Source of the DNA: Sweltsa coloradensis
Taxonomy: Eukaryota > Arthropoda > Insecta > Plecoptera > Chloroperlidae
Direction of reading: 5' to 3'
Assembly: GCA_024449915.1 (NCBI GenBank)
Contig: JAMZAV010000309.1
Span: 310,001-374,000, forward strand
Length of the DNA: 64,000 nt
How positions within the stretch are numbered: the first letter of the stretch is position 1; the number at the start of each line of letters is the position of its first letter. This document shows, one piece after another, positions 49,600 through 61,509 of this stretch. Under the pieces are notes generated by a model, which worked only from the letters and a program-made list of their open reading frames with translations, searched no databases and was not told the origin of the DNA. The position numbers were made by a program, and so were the translations under genes.

Positions 49600-50458
49600 G
49601 GAATGAGCGCAGGAAGTGAAGTGGGAGTATTGGAAGAGGTTGCACTTCCGCTTTCCGCCGCACGTGCTTTCCGGTGCCCACCTGGGTAGGGAGTCTTTTC
49701 AAACCCAATCCACTAGCAACATTTGCTACGGGGAGCGGGGATAATAAGCCATTCTTTACCTGTACACAAGCCGCGGCCCACCTCTACGTCATTCACGTCT
49801 CTCTCCCTCTCTTTGTCTTTCCGATAGGATTTCCTCTCTTACTCATCCTACAATTTATTCTCCGTTCTCGTCTTGCGGTCTAACAATTGAGTCTTACTTA
49901 ATTCAACTCTTTTTATTGTATTTTTTTCCTCGTTCAATGGGGCTAACTTCTTTTGATTCGCGCAAAGTTCCCCTCAACCTCTTCACGCAACCTCTCCCCT
50001 GGACCACGACTCAGATCCACACCCCAACTCTCGCACGACAAAAATATGGAAATTATCGTAAAGAAAACAAACATTAATTTGTAAATTAATAGTCAAAATA
50101 ATTAAGACTCAATTGTGAGATCGGCCACAGGTGTCGCCGTGGACTATCGCCAAACGTCACGCAAACACCACAGTGCTATAAGCACAATGTCCTATCGTCC
50201 TACACCTCAATTAATGCGCCAGCTGTAGCAGCGAAGACTGTACAGGCGTTGTTGCCAGCCAGCTTGACGGGACCAGCAGAAGAATGAATGCAAAGGTAGG
50301 CTGTGAAGTTAGGCGGTCTGGCCACGGTCTGCTAGGAAGGCGGTGAGGGGAAACTGTTTTGCCGGTAGCTCCGGAGGCCCCGAGCCATGACATGACACTC
50401 ATGCCAGTTGCAAATAACGATTCTCCGGGGACGGCCGTGCAAGAGCGCAGCTCCTGTC
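49600..50458 (+). other. GC-richer region upstream of the MOXD1-like exon
   Basis: Base composition rises compared with the AT-rich surroundings, and CpG-containing words become common. This probably holds the promoter and 5' UTR. Open frames on either strand here have no recognisable domain, and the minus-strand frame around 50211-50402 looks like chance. Confidence 0.35.
50177..50212 (+). promoter_or_regulatory. Weak candidate core promoter upstream of the MOXD1-like exon
   Basis: A TATAAG at 50177-50182 lies 30 bases ahead of TCAATT at 50207, an imperfect match to the arthropod initiator TCAKTY. It is about 250 bases before the chosen start codon, within a locally GC-rich stretch (about 49620-50458). 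The spacing fits a TATA-Inr promoter, but both motifs are short and could occur by chance. Transcript ends would be needed to place the start. Confidence 0.2.
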
Positions 50459-51058
50459 ATGGAATGCCGGTGGGTGATCGTGTGCGTGTGTGCATTAGTG
50501 ATAACGACCACCGCCTTCAGAACGATCTCGGAAGGTGAAACACATTTAAATCAGCCGGATTTATTGGACCAATATGTGGAGCACGTCGACCAAGGGAGGC
50601 GGCAACAAGTAAAATACGAAGAAGACACAGTTTTCGGCGTTCCGCCAAAGCGACAGTTGGGACAAAGAGCTAGTAATGGTAATTACATAAACATAGAAAA
50701 CAAATCGAGAAAATTAAAGTCAGTGGAGCAAGACGTGAATGCTCATGAGGTTGATAGGAGGAGTGTTGATAGTGAGATTCAGGAGGTTTTGAACCTAGAC
50801 AGGGACTTGTACGATGACGTCAACGAGGACCTGGAGGAAGAGAACGTGGTGGAGAGGTCCTGGACGCACAGTGTAGTCCTGGACGGTCCTGGCAACGTCA
50901 GGCTCAGCTGGACACCGCGGGAGAGTGACGTCGAGTTCTATGTGGAGGCGGCGACGGTGGGGTACGTGGGGGTGGGCTTCTCCCCCGGACGGAACATGGA
51001 GGGGGCGGACATCGTGTTCGGCTGGGTCGACGACGACACCGGCAAGCCGCACATGGTG
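50459..51058 (+). CDS. First coding exon of a MOXD1-like DOMON-domain monooxygenase (partial gene)
   Basis: Seen: 200 codons open from the ATG at 50459. Residues 1 to about 20 form a hydrophobic signal peptide (MECRWVIVCVCALVITT). Residues ~21-133 are a polar, acidic linker. From W135 (WTHSVVLDG) to residue 200 the sequence matches the first half of a DOMON domain, with the strand motifs GYVGVGFSP and GADIVFGWVD. The frame ends at GTG followed by GTAAGT (donor GT at 51059-51060), phase 0. An in-frame ATG at 50408 would add 17 polar residues ahead of the signal peptide, so I prefer 50459. Known: DOMON precedes the two copper type II monooxygenase domains in DBH, tyramine beta-hydroxylase and MOXD1 proteins, which act in the secretory pathway or extracellularly. 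Inferred: this is the 5' end of an insect MOXD1 homologue, and the catalytic exons lie beyond the window. GC and CpG content are well above the flanks. Alternatives are tyramine beta-hydroxylase or another DOMON protein. Confidence 0.78.
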
Positions 51059-51720
51059 GTAAGTACACTTGTAATATTATGTCATAAGATCAACAACAAT
51101 AAGTACTATTATAATAAGTCACATCTTTGAGGCGTTCTGTTGCACAAGGACCATAGGGATTACAAATAAATCATTCTTGGGGGTCTTGAGTCGTACACGG
51201 CTGTGTTCTGCTATGTTGCCACGACATTCGATACAAAGCGATTGGTGATAACTGCAGGGTAAGTGATACTTATCATATTCATGCGAGATTCGCACCCACG
51301 TCCTTTTGTTCCATAACGCGTTGAATTTCAACTCAACCGTATCACCTCGCGTGGCTTATTTTTTATTGACGAGGTAAAAGAGGTTGACATACGAGTTGAG
51401 ATGTAGCAACACTTTATAAATTCGTCTATTCACGTCTATATAAAGAATTCACATAACGTAAATAAGGAAATCGTTTAGTCCCATACCAACCAGACCTAAT
51501 ATGGAGTAACATGCAATAAGAAGAATTGCTACACAAACTATTAACAAATTCCACTCTGTTATGCGCGGTTAGCAAACGTTTTTGAAAACGAATCATCATT
51601 TGTTGCGAAACGCAAATCGTCGCGAGGTACTTGATCTTTTGACGATTCATTTAAGTTGTGCTTGTGCATATACGTAAAACATAAAATATGTAAAATGATC
51701 TAATCTATAGCCCTACGAAA

Positions 51721-52019
51721 TAAGAGCAACAGTCGAAAATATGTCTCCCGACCGGGGATCGAACCTGCCTCTGCCTTTACGTAGCGATGATTTACCAAGT
51801 AAGCTATAGGGCCACTGGGTACAATATACATCTCTTCTCAATTGCTTTATGTATGTGTGATTTTATGTACCCGGTACATGATGTATCAACTATCAAGCAA
51901 TTTCGAAGAGATGTACCCAGTGGCGCGATAGCTTACTTGGTAAAGATCGCTACGTAAAGACAGAGGACCCTGGATCGATCCCCTGTCAGGACACATACAC
52001 GACGATTGCTGTTACTTTA
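51721..52019. repeat. Foldback of two opposed tRNA-like modules
   Basis: Arms of about 125 bases (51721-51847 and 51895-52019) surround a 47-base loop that contains ATGTACCCGGTACAT. Each arm holds a tRNA-like module pointing inward to outward. On the plus strand the right arm has TAGCTTACTTGGTAAA (near A box) and GGATCGATCCCC (near B box). The left arm complement has GGTTCGATCCCCGG, a perfect B box. It lies within the presumed first intron. Origin by inverted SINE duplication is likely. Confidence 0.75.
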
Positions 52020-52074
52020 CTATTTTTTTTTACTATTTCAAATATTTACTTAAATGTAGTTCATTGTTGTGTCT

Positions 52075-52145
52075 GCATCTATGTAATTAGATTTATTTAG
52101 TTGTCCTCCTTTGTAAATCAGTTTTTATAACTGAATAGGATAGAC

Positions 52146-52191
<46 letters not shown>

Positions 52192-52219
52192 AAATAAATA
52201 AATAAATAAATAAATAAAA
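52075..52219 (+). mobile_element. LINE 3' end with (AAAT)n tail
   Basis: A unique part (about 52075-52148) contains TTTGTAAATCAG, a small hairpin (CAGTTTTTATAACTG) and AGGATAGACG. It is followed by about 70 bases of AAAT repeats with one slip. A related tailless version is at 36645-36735 and a shorter one at about 15125-15165. Recurrence of the same end, here with a simple-repeat tail, fits the 3' UTR of a non-LTR retrotransposon. No coding part remains, so the clade cannot be named. Confidence 0.55.
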
Positions 52220-53442
52220 TACTTCATACCCGTCCTTACATCAGGCTTACACAGTAAGTTTGTAATTTCATAAATATATGCGCATGAATGTACGCACCTA
52301 ATGAACGACTATGGATGGTAATTAATTTGCAAATTTTGTTTAAAACAATATCTTATTAACGCACAAATATATGACTAAGCGGCTAAGCCTACATAAATAT
52401 AGGGCAAAACTTAATTTGTAAATGTTGGTGGACCGGGGACGTATGGAAATTATAATAATCATTTGCAATGATATAATAAAGGAATTACATGTATAAAAAA
52501 ATGCATTTGTATAAGATAAGATCAATTAGATAAGATAAGGCCTTATCAGACAACATTATTCTCGATCAATACTTAATTACAATACGTGACAAGTTTGTAC
52601 TCACTGATCATTGCAAGTTGCAACTCACCTGATATACTTCTTTTACTTTAATTGGCACTTTCATAGATTTATTTTTAATTCCATCAGAAACGTTGTAAGG
52701 TTCTTTTGATTGTTATTTAATGAATGACACTAAGTGAAACTTGTCCGGTTAACACTTGCGAAAATTCCTTTCTCAACTTGCTGAAAGCGTACAAAAAACA
52801 TGATGTATTATCAACTTCACTTGAAGGAAAGGAGTTTGTGTATACCACATTTCATTATCATATCTTGTTGTATTTCGGTGAATCGTTCGAGTTCCAGCAT
52901 TGATTTCACGGTCAATGATTATTGTTGATGTTTATTTGGGCAGCTCTACAGGTGTTCCGATACACGTTCATATTCTCCTAAAACAAAAACAAGAATTATA
53001 CATTTTCACATTATCGTTTGTTGATACATTTACATAAATGTGGTGAAAGGGGTCCGAAGGGGATAGTTGATAATGAATGCTAAAATATGTATTGTACAAT
53101 GTTCATTGTGATTACCATTCACAGCCTCCGCGTTGTATTGCCCCATATAATCCCAACCCTACCCACCCACCCTACCCGCCCACACGACTCAATTGCGCAA
53201 AGATTCACGAAACGTGTTTACTTTATAGAAGGTACATTTAGATCAATGTTGAATATGAAGAAGACCAAACGAAGATAAATATCTATAAGAATAAAAATAG
53301 CTAAAACAAGTCATATAACGAAGAAAAATAAAGTTTCAGATCGCGAAGGCCGAAATTTCTTACTAACTTCTTTAAATTTAAACTGCTGAAACGCATTAAC
53401 TTATTAATTGTTAAAATGTATTAACTTTATTTCATTGTCATA
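52220..53442. other. Nothing recognised (presumed intron)
   Basis: AT-rich, with chance frames only. Confidence 0.45.
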
Positions 53443-54200
53443 CTAGGAAAACGCTTAAGTCCCGCCGCGTTGTTGGATGAGCGTAATTGGTGCATTGAGT
53501 TGCCATGTGTTACGCGGATTTTCTGTTGTTCTGTGAAAAAATCATTACTTAGTCGAAGATTTTTTTAAATTAAATTAAATTAAAAAATAACTTAATTTTT
53601 TTTATTAATCGTAATTTTTTAAAAAGAAAAAAATCGTAAAATTGCAATTTTCATAAGAAATAAATATTAGATTGTGCTCAAATTTAACACGAATATATTA
53701 ATTCATGAAATTAAGGTTCTGTGAAAAAATAATTACAATAGGATAAAGCATGTAGGTGTAATAAGTCAAAGAATTGTTTTAAAAAAGAAAAAACCCGTAA
53801 AATTTCGATTTTCATGAGAAATAATTTTTCGATTACGCTCAAATTTCGCACGAATATCTTAATTCATGAAATTAAGGTTCTGTGAAAAAATCATTACAAT
53901 CGGATAAAGCATGTAGGTGTTATGAGTCGAAGAAAGTTTTTAAAAATCGAAAAAAATCGTAAAATTGCGTTTTTTATGAGAAAAAATTTCCCGATTGCGC
54001 TCAAAAACGTGGCAGTTCTAAGTTCAGAGATTTCGAAGGCCTCCATGAAATTTCATTGCAATCGGAGTATCGGTTTAGCCGGAATCGTGTTAACAGACAC
54101 ACAAAAATACAGAAAGAAAGAAAAAAAAAAAAAACATTCCGGATTTTTTTCTCCAGTGTAGTGAAATGGAATCTTCGCTTCGCTCGCTACGCTCATCCAA
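53443..54200 (+). mobile_element. Family A element, copy 2 (most complete)
   Basis: Same ends as copy 1 (CTAGGAAAACGCTTAAG and CGCTCATCCAA) with the subterminal TTGGATGAGCGTA. Three internal blocks of about 150 bp repeat the words GGTTCTGTGAAAAAAT and AGCATGTAGGTGT. The right part contains CTCCAGTGTAGTGAAATGG before a CTTCGCTTCGCTCGCTACG run. Open frames of 60-79 residues here are by-products of the AT-rich repeat. Confidence 0.82.
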
Positions 54201-55011
54201 TTATAAACCATACTGCTATTTATGCCAATAAATCCTAAAATTAAAACATATAATAAATGAGTAAAAATAGTATAGCACAGCTAACAAGTTATATAAAAAC
54301 ATACAATAAACCAATACAATCAATGACAACTAAAAATTCATAGCATTTGAGGGAATAATTTGAACTACTGTGTCTGACCGAATATATAAATTTTGAATTA
54401 AAAATGTGATGCAATAATTCGCAATGACGTGAATCTAAAGAATTGGCATCGATACAAAAAAATGCTCTGTATACGGTTCCTGCATTCAGAAGTAGGAGAG
54501 TAGACGAATAATGTTGTTCTTATTAAGCATTTACAAACATCCACGCCTTGGGCGAGCCCACATCCTTTATCTGGGGCCTACGTTCCAATCGTATGATGAG
54601 CCACCGGCACCGGGAATCACTCAAGTAAGATGGTGATGGTCATTTGCGCGGGCACCGTAACGAACCGAGCCGACCACATTCAGAGCTGCGAGCTATTAGA
54701 ACGAGTGTGGGTGAGATTAGTATAGATCGGCAAGTAGGCTCGTATTCCTTCAGTCCGGGTACCGGGAGACGGCCGTGTGTGAGAAACAAGCATAGGCCTA
54801 GGTTTGATTGATACTATAATGCGGAGTCGCCATGTCATTACCACCTGTCATTTATTTTGATGTATAGTTAGGGCCTTAACTATAACGTACATTTAAAAAA
54901 TCAAAATGGCGGATATTGTGAGGTTACATTTACAAAAATATCGTGAGAAACCAGTCCTGCCAGGATGATCTTCATCTGTCTATAACTATAAGTATATATT
55001 GGAGTTAAGAC
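54201..55011. other. GC-richer island, unassigned
   Basis: 54540-54790 is richer in GC (for example GAGCCACCGGCACCGGGAA), but I recognise no gene or RNA there. Confidence 0.4.
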
Positions 55012-55165
55012 CATTGTGAAGGGATTTCGAGGGTGAGGACTCAATACTTGCATTCACATAAACGACTGTGGAAAATCTGGGAATAAACCTTTCAGTCAGG
55101 ATTGCTGGTTTTGACGGGATTTGAAACCCGGTACCTCCAGAATCAGCTCGCGCTTTACGCATAAG
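55012..55165 (-). mobile_element. SINE family 2, copy, minus
   Basis: On the minus strand: GCGTAAAGCGCGAGCTGATT, GGGTTTCAAATCCCGTC, AGCAATCCTGACTGAAAGG and GAGTCCTCACCC. It faces the plus-strand copy at 55332-55460, about 170 bases away. Confidence 0.65.
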
Positions 55166-55331
55166 GGTCAAGGGTCAACATTTCATAATGCTTGAATCAC
55201 CTCAAGCGAGGGAGGGATAACTTCTTGGAAATGTTCAGAACGATGGCAGTTCCAGTTTGTAAGACCAAACTCTCCAATGTTTACCTTGTAAAGAAATTCT
55301 TGATTGTTCACTTGAGACATGCAGGATCGAC

Positions 55332-55460
55332 AGATGTAGTTCAAGCGTAAGCACGAGGCTCTGATTCTGACCCAGGCCGGGACGAATCCCGCCACCAGCA
55401 ATTCTGACTGGAAGTTCTTTCCGGAGGGGTTTGAGTCCTCGAACGTTCCCTTCACAATAT
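55332..55460 (+). mobile_element. SINE family 2, copy, plus
   Basis: GTAGTTCAAGCGTAAGCACG, GGGACGAATCCCGCCACCAG, CAATTCTGACTGGAAGTTC and GAGTCCTCGAACGTTCCC. This is the clearest 3' half of family 2 in the window. The minus-strand open frames of about 90 residues over it are by-products. Confidence 0.68.
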
Positions 55461-56189
55461 ACAACTACAAAAATGCCTAATAAAGACACAAGCTGACGGA
55501 CATCCAATCGTCTCTAGGCAGCTGTCCCACGATCACTTGTCGCTGGCTCGTGCGCTCACGTTGTCAATCTGTACCTCCATCGATCCGTCTACAATTTGAA
55601 TTTTATTTAGATCTGTAAAACCACTTGTTTAGCTATTCGAAGGAATCTAAACAAATCAAAAGAATCCGGCATCTCCAGAAAGTTCGCAATCAAGAAGTTC
55701 ACTAGCTGCAAAGAGGAGTCTCACAGACAAATATGTTTAGAACAGACAAACATGTTAATCTTCAGTTCTCTGGCGCTAGTTAAAATATGCCGGTAACACA
55801 TAATTATCATCAAATTTTTGTTCTGGTCGCAACACATTAATTCCATACTCGCTCTAAAATTCGGCTTATTTAGTTTTTGTGGAAAATGTACTGTAGGCCC
55901 ATTTTAATTAAATTGAATAATTAAAAGAGCATTTGTGTTCAAATAATGTATCGTGCAGTATTAAATTAATTGAATCATGCAAATTAGAGGCATGAATGTG
56001 TGATATTTAATTAAAATTCGTTACAGTATATAGTGAAAATTATTAACTACATAAAACATAATATGGACAGAGATGTAAACATCATTTTTTTTAATACACA
56101 AGTGTGAAAACGTATATGGATAGTGACAAACTTGCAACACATTTAACTGGCTGGCCATATATTAAATTATAAATATTAATTTGTAACCG

Positions 56190-56270
56190 ATAGTAATGGT
56201 TCAAGCGTAAAGCTCGAAACTCTAAAATCTGTTGGCGAGTGGCGACGGTATTTGATCCTGTTCTAGTTAA
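56190..56270 (+). mobile_element. Weak tRNA-like module
   Basis: GTTCAAGCGTAAAGCTCG followed by GGTATTTGATCCTG recalls the head of SINE family 2, with a damaged B box. No clear body or tail. Confidence 0.35.
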
Positions 56271-56595
56271 TGTGTAAAATGTAAAACATCTATTCAACGC
56301 AGATAATCACTTTAAATAACATTTAAATAAGATTTGGATTTGATTTATTCGAACAATAAGTAGTAACGATTCAAAATGATTAATATCTCAAATAAGACCG
56401 AAGTATCAGGGTACAGGGCATCTCACTCAGTCGCATACACAGGGTACGACACGAGGCAGATTGATTAAACATGAGGGCGGATGAGCTAAGTGATATAACG
56501 CATATCGGGGCTCATCGAGGATCAGTCGGTATGTGGATAATACTAATTGAATCAACCCAAGTAATGGAAGGTAAAGTGGATTAAATACTGGTCGT

Positions 56596-56622
56596 GGGCG
56601 ACTCCGGGAGCAGCAGTCGCCC
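56596..56622. other. Perfect 8-bp GC-rich hairpin
   Basis: GGGCGACT and AGTCGCCC enclose an 11-base loop in a GC-richer island (about 56440-56660). The minus-strand frame there has no recognised domain. It may be an old repeat. Confidence 0.4.
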
Positions 56623-57792
56623 GAGAGAGAGCCCAACCTCAACCGGATTCGGCACAAGCAATTTCAGTAAACACACCGTAACTGATATTAATGAATGTCT
56701 TTGATATCATCTCAACCATCACTTCGCGTTCCAACAGTGGCATCTCGATCTGGAATGCACGGTGCCAAACTATTCAAAACGATCATGAATATGGACCAAA
56801 CGTGACCGACAGACCGACAGACGTGTATAAACGGTTAGAAACCATGCAATCGTAACCATGCAGTGGATTTTGGAACAGGTTCCCGAGGATGTATAGATCG
56901 AGTTGTTTGTAGACCATGCACGCTGAGGAAGAGATGAATGCGCGTGTTCATGCAAACGTGTTAGTTAATTGGAAGTCACATACATCTGATTCACGTATCC
57001 TGTGAAATGGTGAATCTTGGACGAACAATATTCATTGCACGGAACATCACGCGATAAAAACCACCAACTTTATGGAGTCGTGGACTAAACCAAAATCAAC
57101 TGCTACGTATTTTTAAATGAGTTTATGCTTATACACTATGGTTAATTTCTAAAATAAGAAGTGGGCGGACGCTCGACGCTGGGTATATTTTTACAAAAAT
57201 AGAACTTACCATTAAACAATTGTTTCGGGAAAAGTATGTAACCTGGTACAATGGAAATTTGTTTGGATTTTTAACATTCACAATGGCGGCATTTTACTAG
57301 TTTTTAGCGTTCTTTGGTCGATAATTTATAAAATTGTGAAGATGCACATATTGTCAGTTTACAATACCTTGTCCCTTCAAAATTTTCAAAACTCCTCAAA
57401 CAAGCCAGAATTGGCCATTTTCTGTTGTTCATGGGCGTCGGCAGGATATTTTCCAAGGGGGAAGACGAATATACGTAACATCACTATTCCTATTTAGGGG
57501 TGCGGGGAGTGGGGTGAGCATTAATTATGGAAGAAACTGTTACAACCCATTCATGGCATTTTTGTAAATTGTGCAGTGTGTTACAACATAGTTATTGTTA
57601 ACTTTACAATTATAAAATTTCGAAAAGTTAGTGGGTGGACGCGACCGCCCCCAAATTAACCACATGCATTTCATTTTCCTCAAAATCAAAGACGGACCAT
57701 TTTTATTAATAAAATATAATCTAAATTAACATTTTTCTACCAATTTATTTAATAATACCATTATATTACAAAATTCCCATTACCCGCACGTA

Positions 57793-57807
57793 CCCCCCCC
57801 CCCCCCC
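57793..57807. repeat. 15-base C homopolymer
   Basis: Fifteen consecutive C in AT-rich DNA. No adjoining repeat family was identified. Confidence 0.9.
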
Positions 57808-59360
57808 ACATGTAGTAGACCATCGAACCAGTAATTAATATCCGAATACCCAACAGATACAGATACAGAGGGTAGATTTCATGTAATCAAATTCAATTCC
57901 ATCAGTCGGAGACTGTTACTCGCGTAATCAAATCAATACATTGGTTGGCATCGTTTCTGAGTTCAATACAAATTGAATCTGTAAGTACATTGCAGTTGCT
58001 TTTGTTAAAATTGTAAAAAATATTATTAAATTGTTGTATAGTTAAGTAAACAAAACGAGACATGCGAGACCTTGTCCTAGTTTGTCTAACAGAAATATCT
58101 ATACATAATTTATCCTATAAAATGTTATTATGTGTTTGTGGAAACTTTCGGAATTAAAAAAAATGTTATTAACAACTCAGCATCAAATCCAAAACGAATT
58201 ACTTACAACAACGATAATTGTAATATTTTGATATATTTGACAGCTAGTTAGAATGAAATCTAAACGTCAGCTTGCAGTACAACACATTGAAATAACGGCC
58301 GGTGCGGTGCGCGATCCCACGGCCACGGCAGATGCAGCGATTATGCAGCCCGCCATTGAATGTACACCAACCGTCCACATGCAGGAAAGTAACACTTCTA
58401 CCTGTATTCACACAACCGCCGCTTTATACATAACAAACTTGGCGCAGAAAAAACGTCCCCACATAATTTCTCATAATCCTTGGAGCGTATAGCCCGTGCG
58501 AACATTCCTCTTCAAATGTTTTATAAACGCTGGGAATAAACTCGAACTCCCATGGCTTCTGGAGGAAGCAAGGCGTTCCCAGCTTAACGGAGGGATGTTG
58601 ATAATTAGTTACCCTCCGTTTTATAGACAAAAATACGTGAGCTTAATATGTTATTAAACGTAATGCGTGCATGTATGTAGAGACCATACAGGAAGTAGGA
58701 GCCAGTTTGGATTTCAAGTTCCCACACTTTGTGATTAAGATCCCCGAGGAAACTTCCATGGTGACGCTGATTACAAGAATATAAGCAGAAAGATGAGACG
58801 AGTAATCAACTCCTTTGCGACTGGAGGTTCATTTGGCTTGCCTTGGATGTTAGCTGGAACCTCACTGAAAAGACTAATTAATAATTGTGAATGGGTATCT
58901 TCATCAGCGTTAATTAAGAGAGAAATATTAATTTTTACTATTTTTTTTCTTTACAACTACTGAACCAATAAAGCTCCTAATAGCTAAGCACGATGAGAAG
59001 AATAGAATTTGTGATGCGTGCAATCAAACAGAAAAACGATTGCACCCATCAGTAATAACAGTGAACAATGGTAATACTTGCTTTCTTCTTTAAAAGTCTC
59101 TCGATAAAACGCTTCCTCCCTCCGGCCCCAGAAAAAACGAAAACTTTAAATGATGAAAATTTGTCAAATTACCGCTTAATAAGTAATATTTATTTTATAC
59201 GACCAATATACCCTGACGTGGACCAGAGAGTATTATTAATTATTGATTTAAAAATAATAATAGTCCGGACTCGAAATGTCCAGTCCAGACCTGTCTCTGT
59301 ATGATTGTTCTATCGACAAAAAGTGTGTTATCCAATTAAAACTGAAATGTAGCTTATTGA

Positions 59361-59512
59361 GTGTGCTCATGTCGCGAACATTGCATTGCTCCTCAGCGCA
59401 GTGTCTCACCAGTGTGCTCATGTCGCGAACATTGCATTGCTCCTCAGCGCAGTGTCTCACCAGTGTGCTCATGTCGCGAACATTGCATTGCTCCTCAGCG
59501 CAGTGTCTCACC
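59361..59512. repeat. 51-bp tandem repeat, 3 copies
   Basis: Three essentially identical units start with GTGTGCTCATGTCGCGAAC at 59361, 59412 and 59463. The period of 51 is divisible by three, so frames of about 100 residues stay open on both strands. No recognisable protein is seen, so a non-coding minisatellite is more likely. Confidence 0.9.
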
Positions 59513-60097
59513 GAACTGTTGCCTTGTGTCCTTGGTAGCGTTGCGTGGGTCCCCAGTTACAGACGGGTCTTTGTTCAGACCTGAGACCTACGCGACGCAA
59601 CTTTACTCGAAAGAGTTAGCGTTGTCAAGCGAAAAGAAATATTTTTTAAAAATGAAAGAAAAATAATAACATTTAACCAACAATAGAGCCTCATTTAAAA
59701 AAACTGTAGGCGAACCCACTTTCACTTACATTTCATTTACGTTTAACGCATTTGATTTTAAATATAGTAAAGACAAATGTATTAATTAAGCAAAACATTA
59801 GTGAAGAAATTGTTTTTCTTTTAAAATTTAGTTATTTATTAACGTAAATATTGAAAAAGCAACCACAGCGGACAAAAAGTGTGTCTTTAAAAAAGCCTTT
59901 TATTTCAAAACTTATAATTAGGCCTATTACCTTTCATTTCTTAGTTAAATCAAAGCACATAATCGTTATGCAAAATGTATGCACCTTAACCAGTGTCGCG
60001 CTTTAAAAAAATGGTTGTACAGAACAAATCAAATTGTGTGGTATTTAAAACGGAAAACCACAATCCCCTAGGAGCCCCCTAATTCATAGGATTTTAA

Positions 60098-61509
60098 TTG
60101 GATGAGCGTAGCGAGCGAAGCGAAGATTCCATTTCACTACACTGGAGAAAAAAATCCGGAATGTTTTTTTTCTTTTTTTCTTTTTTTTTCTTTTTTTTGT
60201 ATTTTTGTCTGTTTGTCCACACGATTCCGGCTAAACCGATACTCCAAATGTAATGAAATTTTCTGGAGGCCTTCGAAATCTCTGAACTTAAAGGGGTATT
60301 TAACCGCTAAACTCAAAAAATACATATTTTCATTCAGGCTAACTAGTAATGAATTTAGCAACTAACAGAAAAATTATTGGGGCCACCATGACTTCCCAAA
60401 AAATTGTCAAACATGACATTTTTCGAGCTAGGTCCCATCGGCAAAAATCTCCCATTAGAAATAACATGGGGACGATCTTTATGCCCCGTGACCTTGGAGG
60501 ATTTTGATCCAAAAAAATATTGGCCATTATTGACGTACTCTACAGCCTTTCCTGTAAATTCTCTATATTTTGTTTTGTAATTTGGGCAAGTAGTTTGGTC
60601 AAAATATGCTGATTACCAAGTTGGGTTGTGATTTTGGAATGCATATTTTTGCGTGTTTGAGGGTATATTTGGGCACAGTTTCAAGACACGATGTTATAAA
60701 GGGGCATTTTAGATTGGTAATATGGTATCTATGTGGACCAAAAAAGAAGCAGTTTAAGAAATATCCCAAAACACCAATTTTCGCTAATTTCTGGATCAAA
60801 AAAATTAAAAAATTCGTGTTAAATCACAGTTACAAGATATAATTTTTTAAACGGTCATTTTAGTGTAGTATTGTGCTATAGATCACGTGGTAAAAAATGA
60901 TTTTTGGGGTTTTTAGCCCCTTTAGAACTGCCACGTTTTTGAGCGCAATCGGAAAAGTATTTCTCATGAAAATCGCAATTTTACGATTTTTTTTCGATTT
61001 TTAAAAAAATTCTTCGACTTATAACACCTACATGCTTTATCCGATTTTAATGATTTTTTCACAGAACCTTTATTTTATGAATTAAGATATTCATGTGAGA
61101 TTTGAGCGCAATTGAAAAAATATTTCTCATTAAAATCAAAATTTTACGTTTTTTTTTCTAAACAATTCTTTGACTTATAACACCTACATGCTATATCCGA
61201 TTGAAATGATTTTTTCACAGAACCTTAATTCAATGAATTAATATATTCGTGTTAAATTTGAGCGCAATCGAGAAATTATTTCTTATAAAAATCGCAATTT
61301 TACGTTTTTTTTCTTTTTTTTTTACAATTACGATTAATTCAAAAAAATTAAAGTTAATTTTTTATTTAATTAATTTAATTTAATTTAAAAAAATCTTCAA
61401 CTTAGTAACGATTTTTTCAAAGAACAACAGAAATCCGCATAACAAATGGCAGCTCAATGCACCAATTACGCTCATCCAACAACGCGGCGGGACTTAAGCG
61501 TTTTCCTAG
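60098..61509 (-). mobile_element. Family A element, copy 5, carrying a nested insertion
   Basis: Reverse-oriented copy: the left edge is TTGGATGAGCGTAGCGAGCG and the right edge is GGGACTTAAGCGTTTTCCTAG. The body is split at 60291-60922 by a family B element. Removing that insert restores the sequence found uninterrupted in the copies at 13833, 37457 and 53443. The minus-strand frame at about 60137-60361 is a by-product. Confidence 0.82.
60291..60922. mobile_element. Family B element nested in family A, TA target site
   Basis: The element begins AAGGGGTATTTA and ends (reversed) AAGGGGCTAAAA. It is bordered by TA at 60289-60290 and 60923-60924. Uninterrupted family A copies have a single TA at this place (ACTTAGAACTG), so TA is a genuine 2-bp duplication. 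Length is 632 bp with no credible transposase. The TA duplication fits Tc1/mariner-type transposition, which is inference. It shares long stretches with 45214-45850. Confidence 0.8.

Larger units (their letters stand above)
55461..59360. other. Mostly unassigned (presumed intron)
   Basis: It contains the weak tRNA-like module at 56190, the hairpin at 56596 and a C-run at 57793. The 79-residue frame at 58253-58492 has no recognised domain. Confidence 0.4.

Noticed and set aside
50795..51052. 85-residue minus frame
   Set aside because: Antisense shadow of the MOXD1-like exon.
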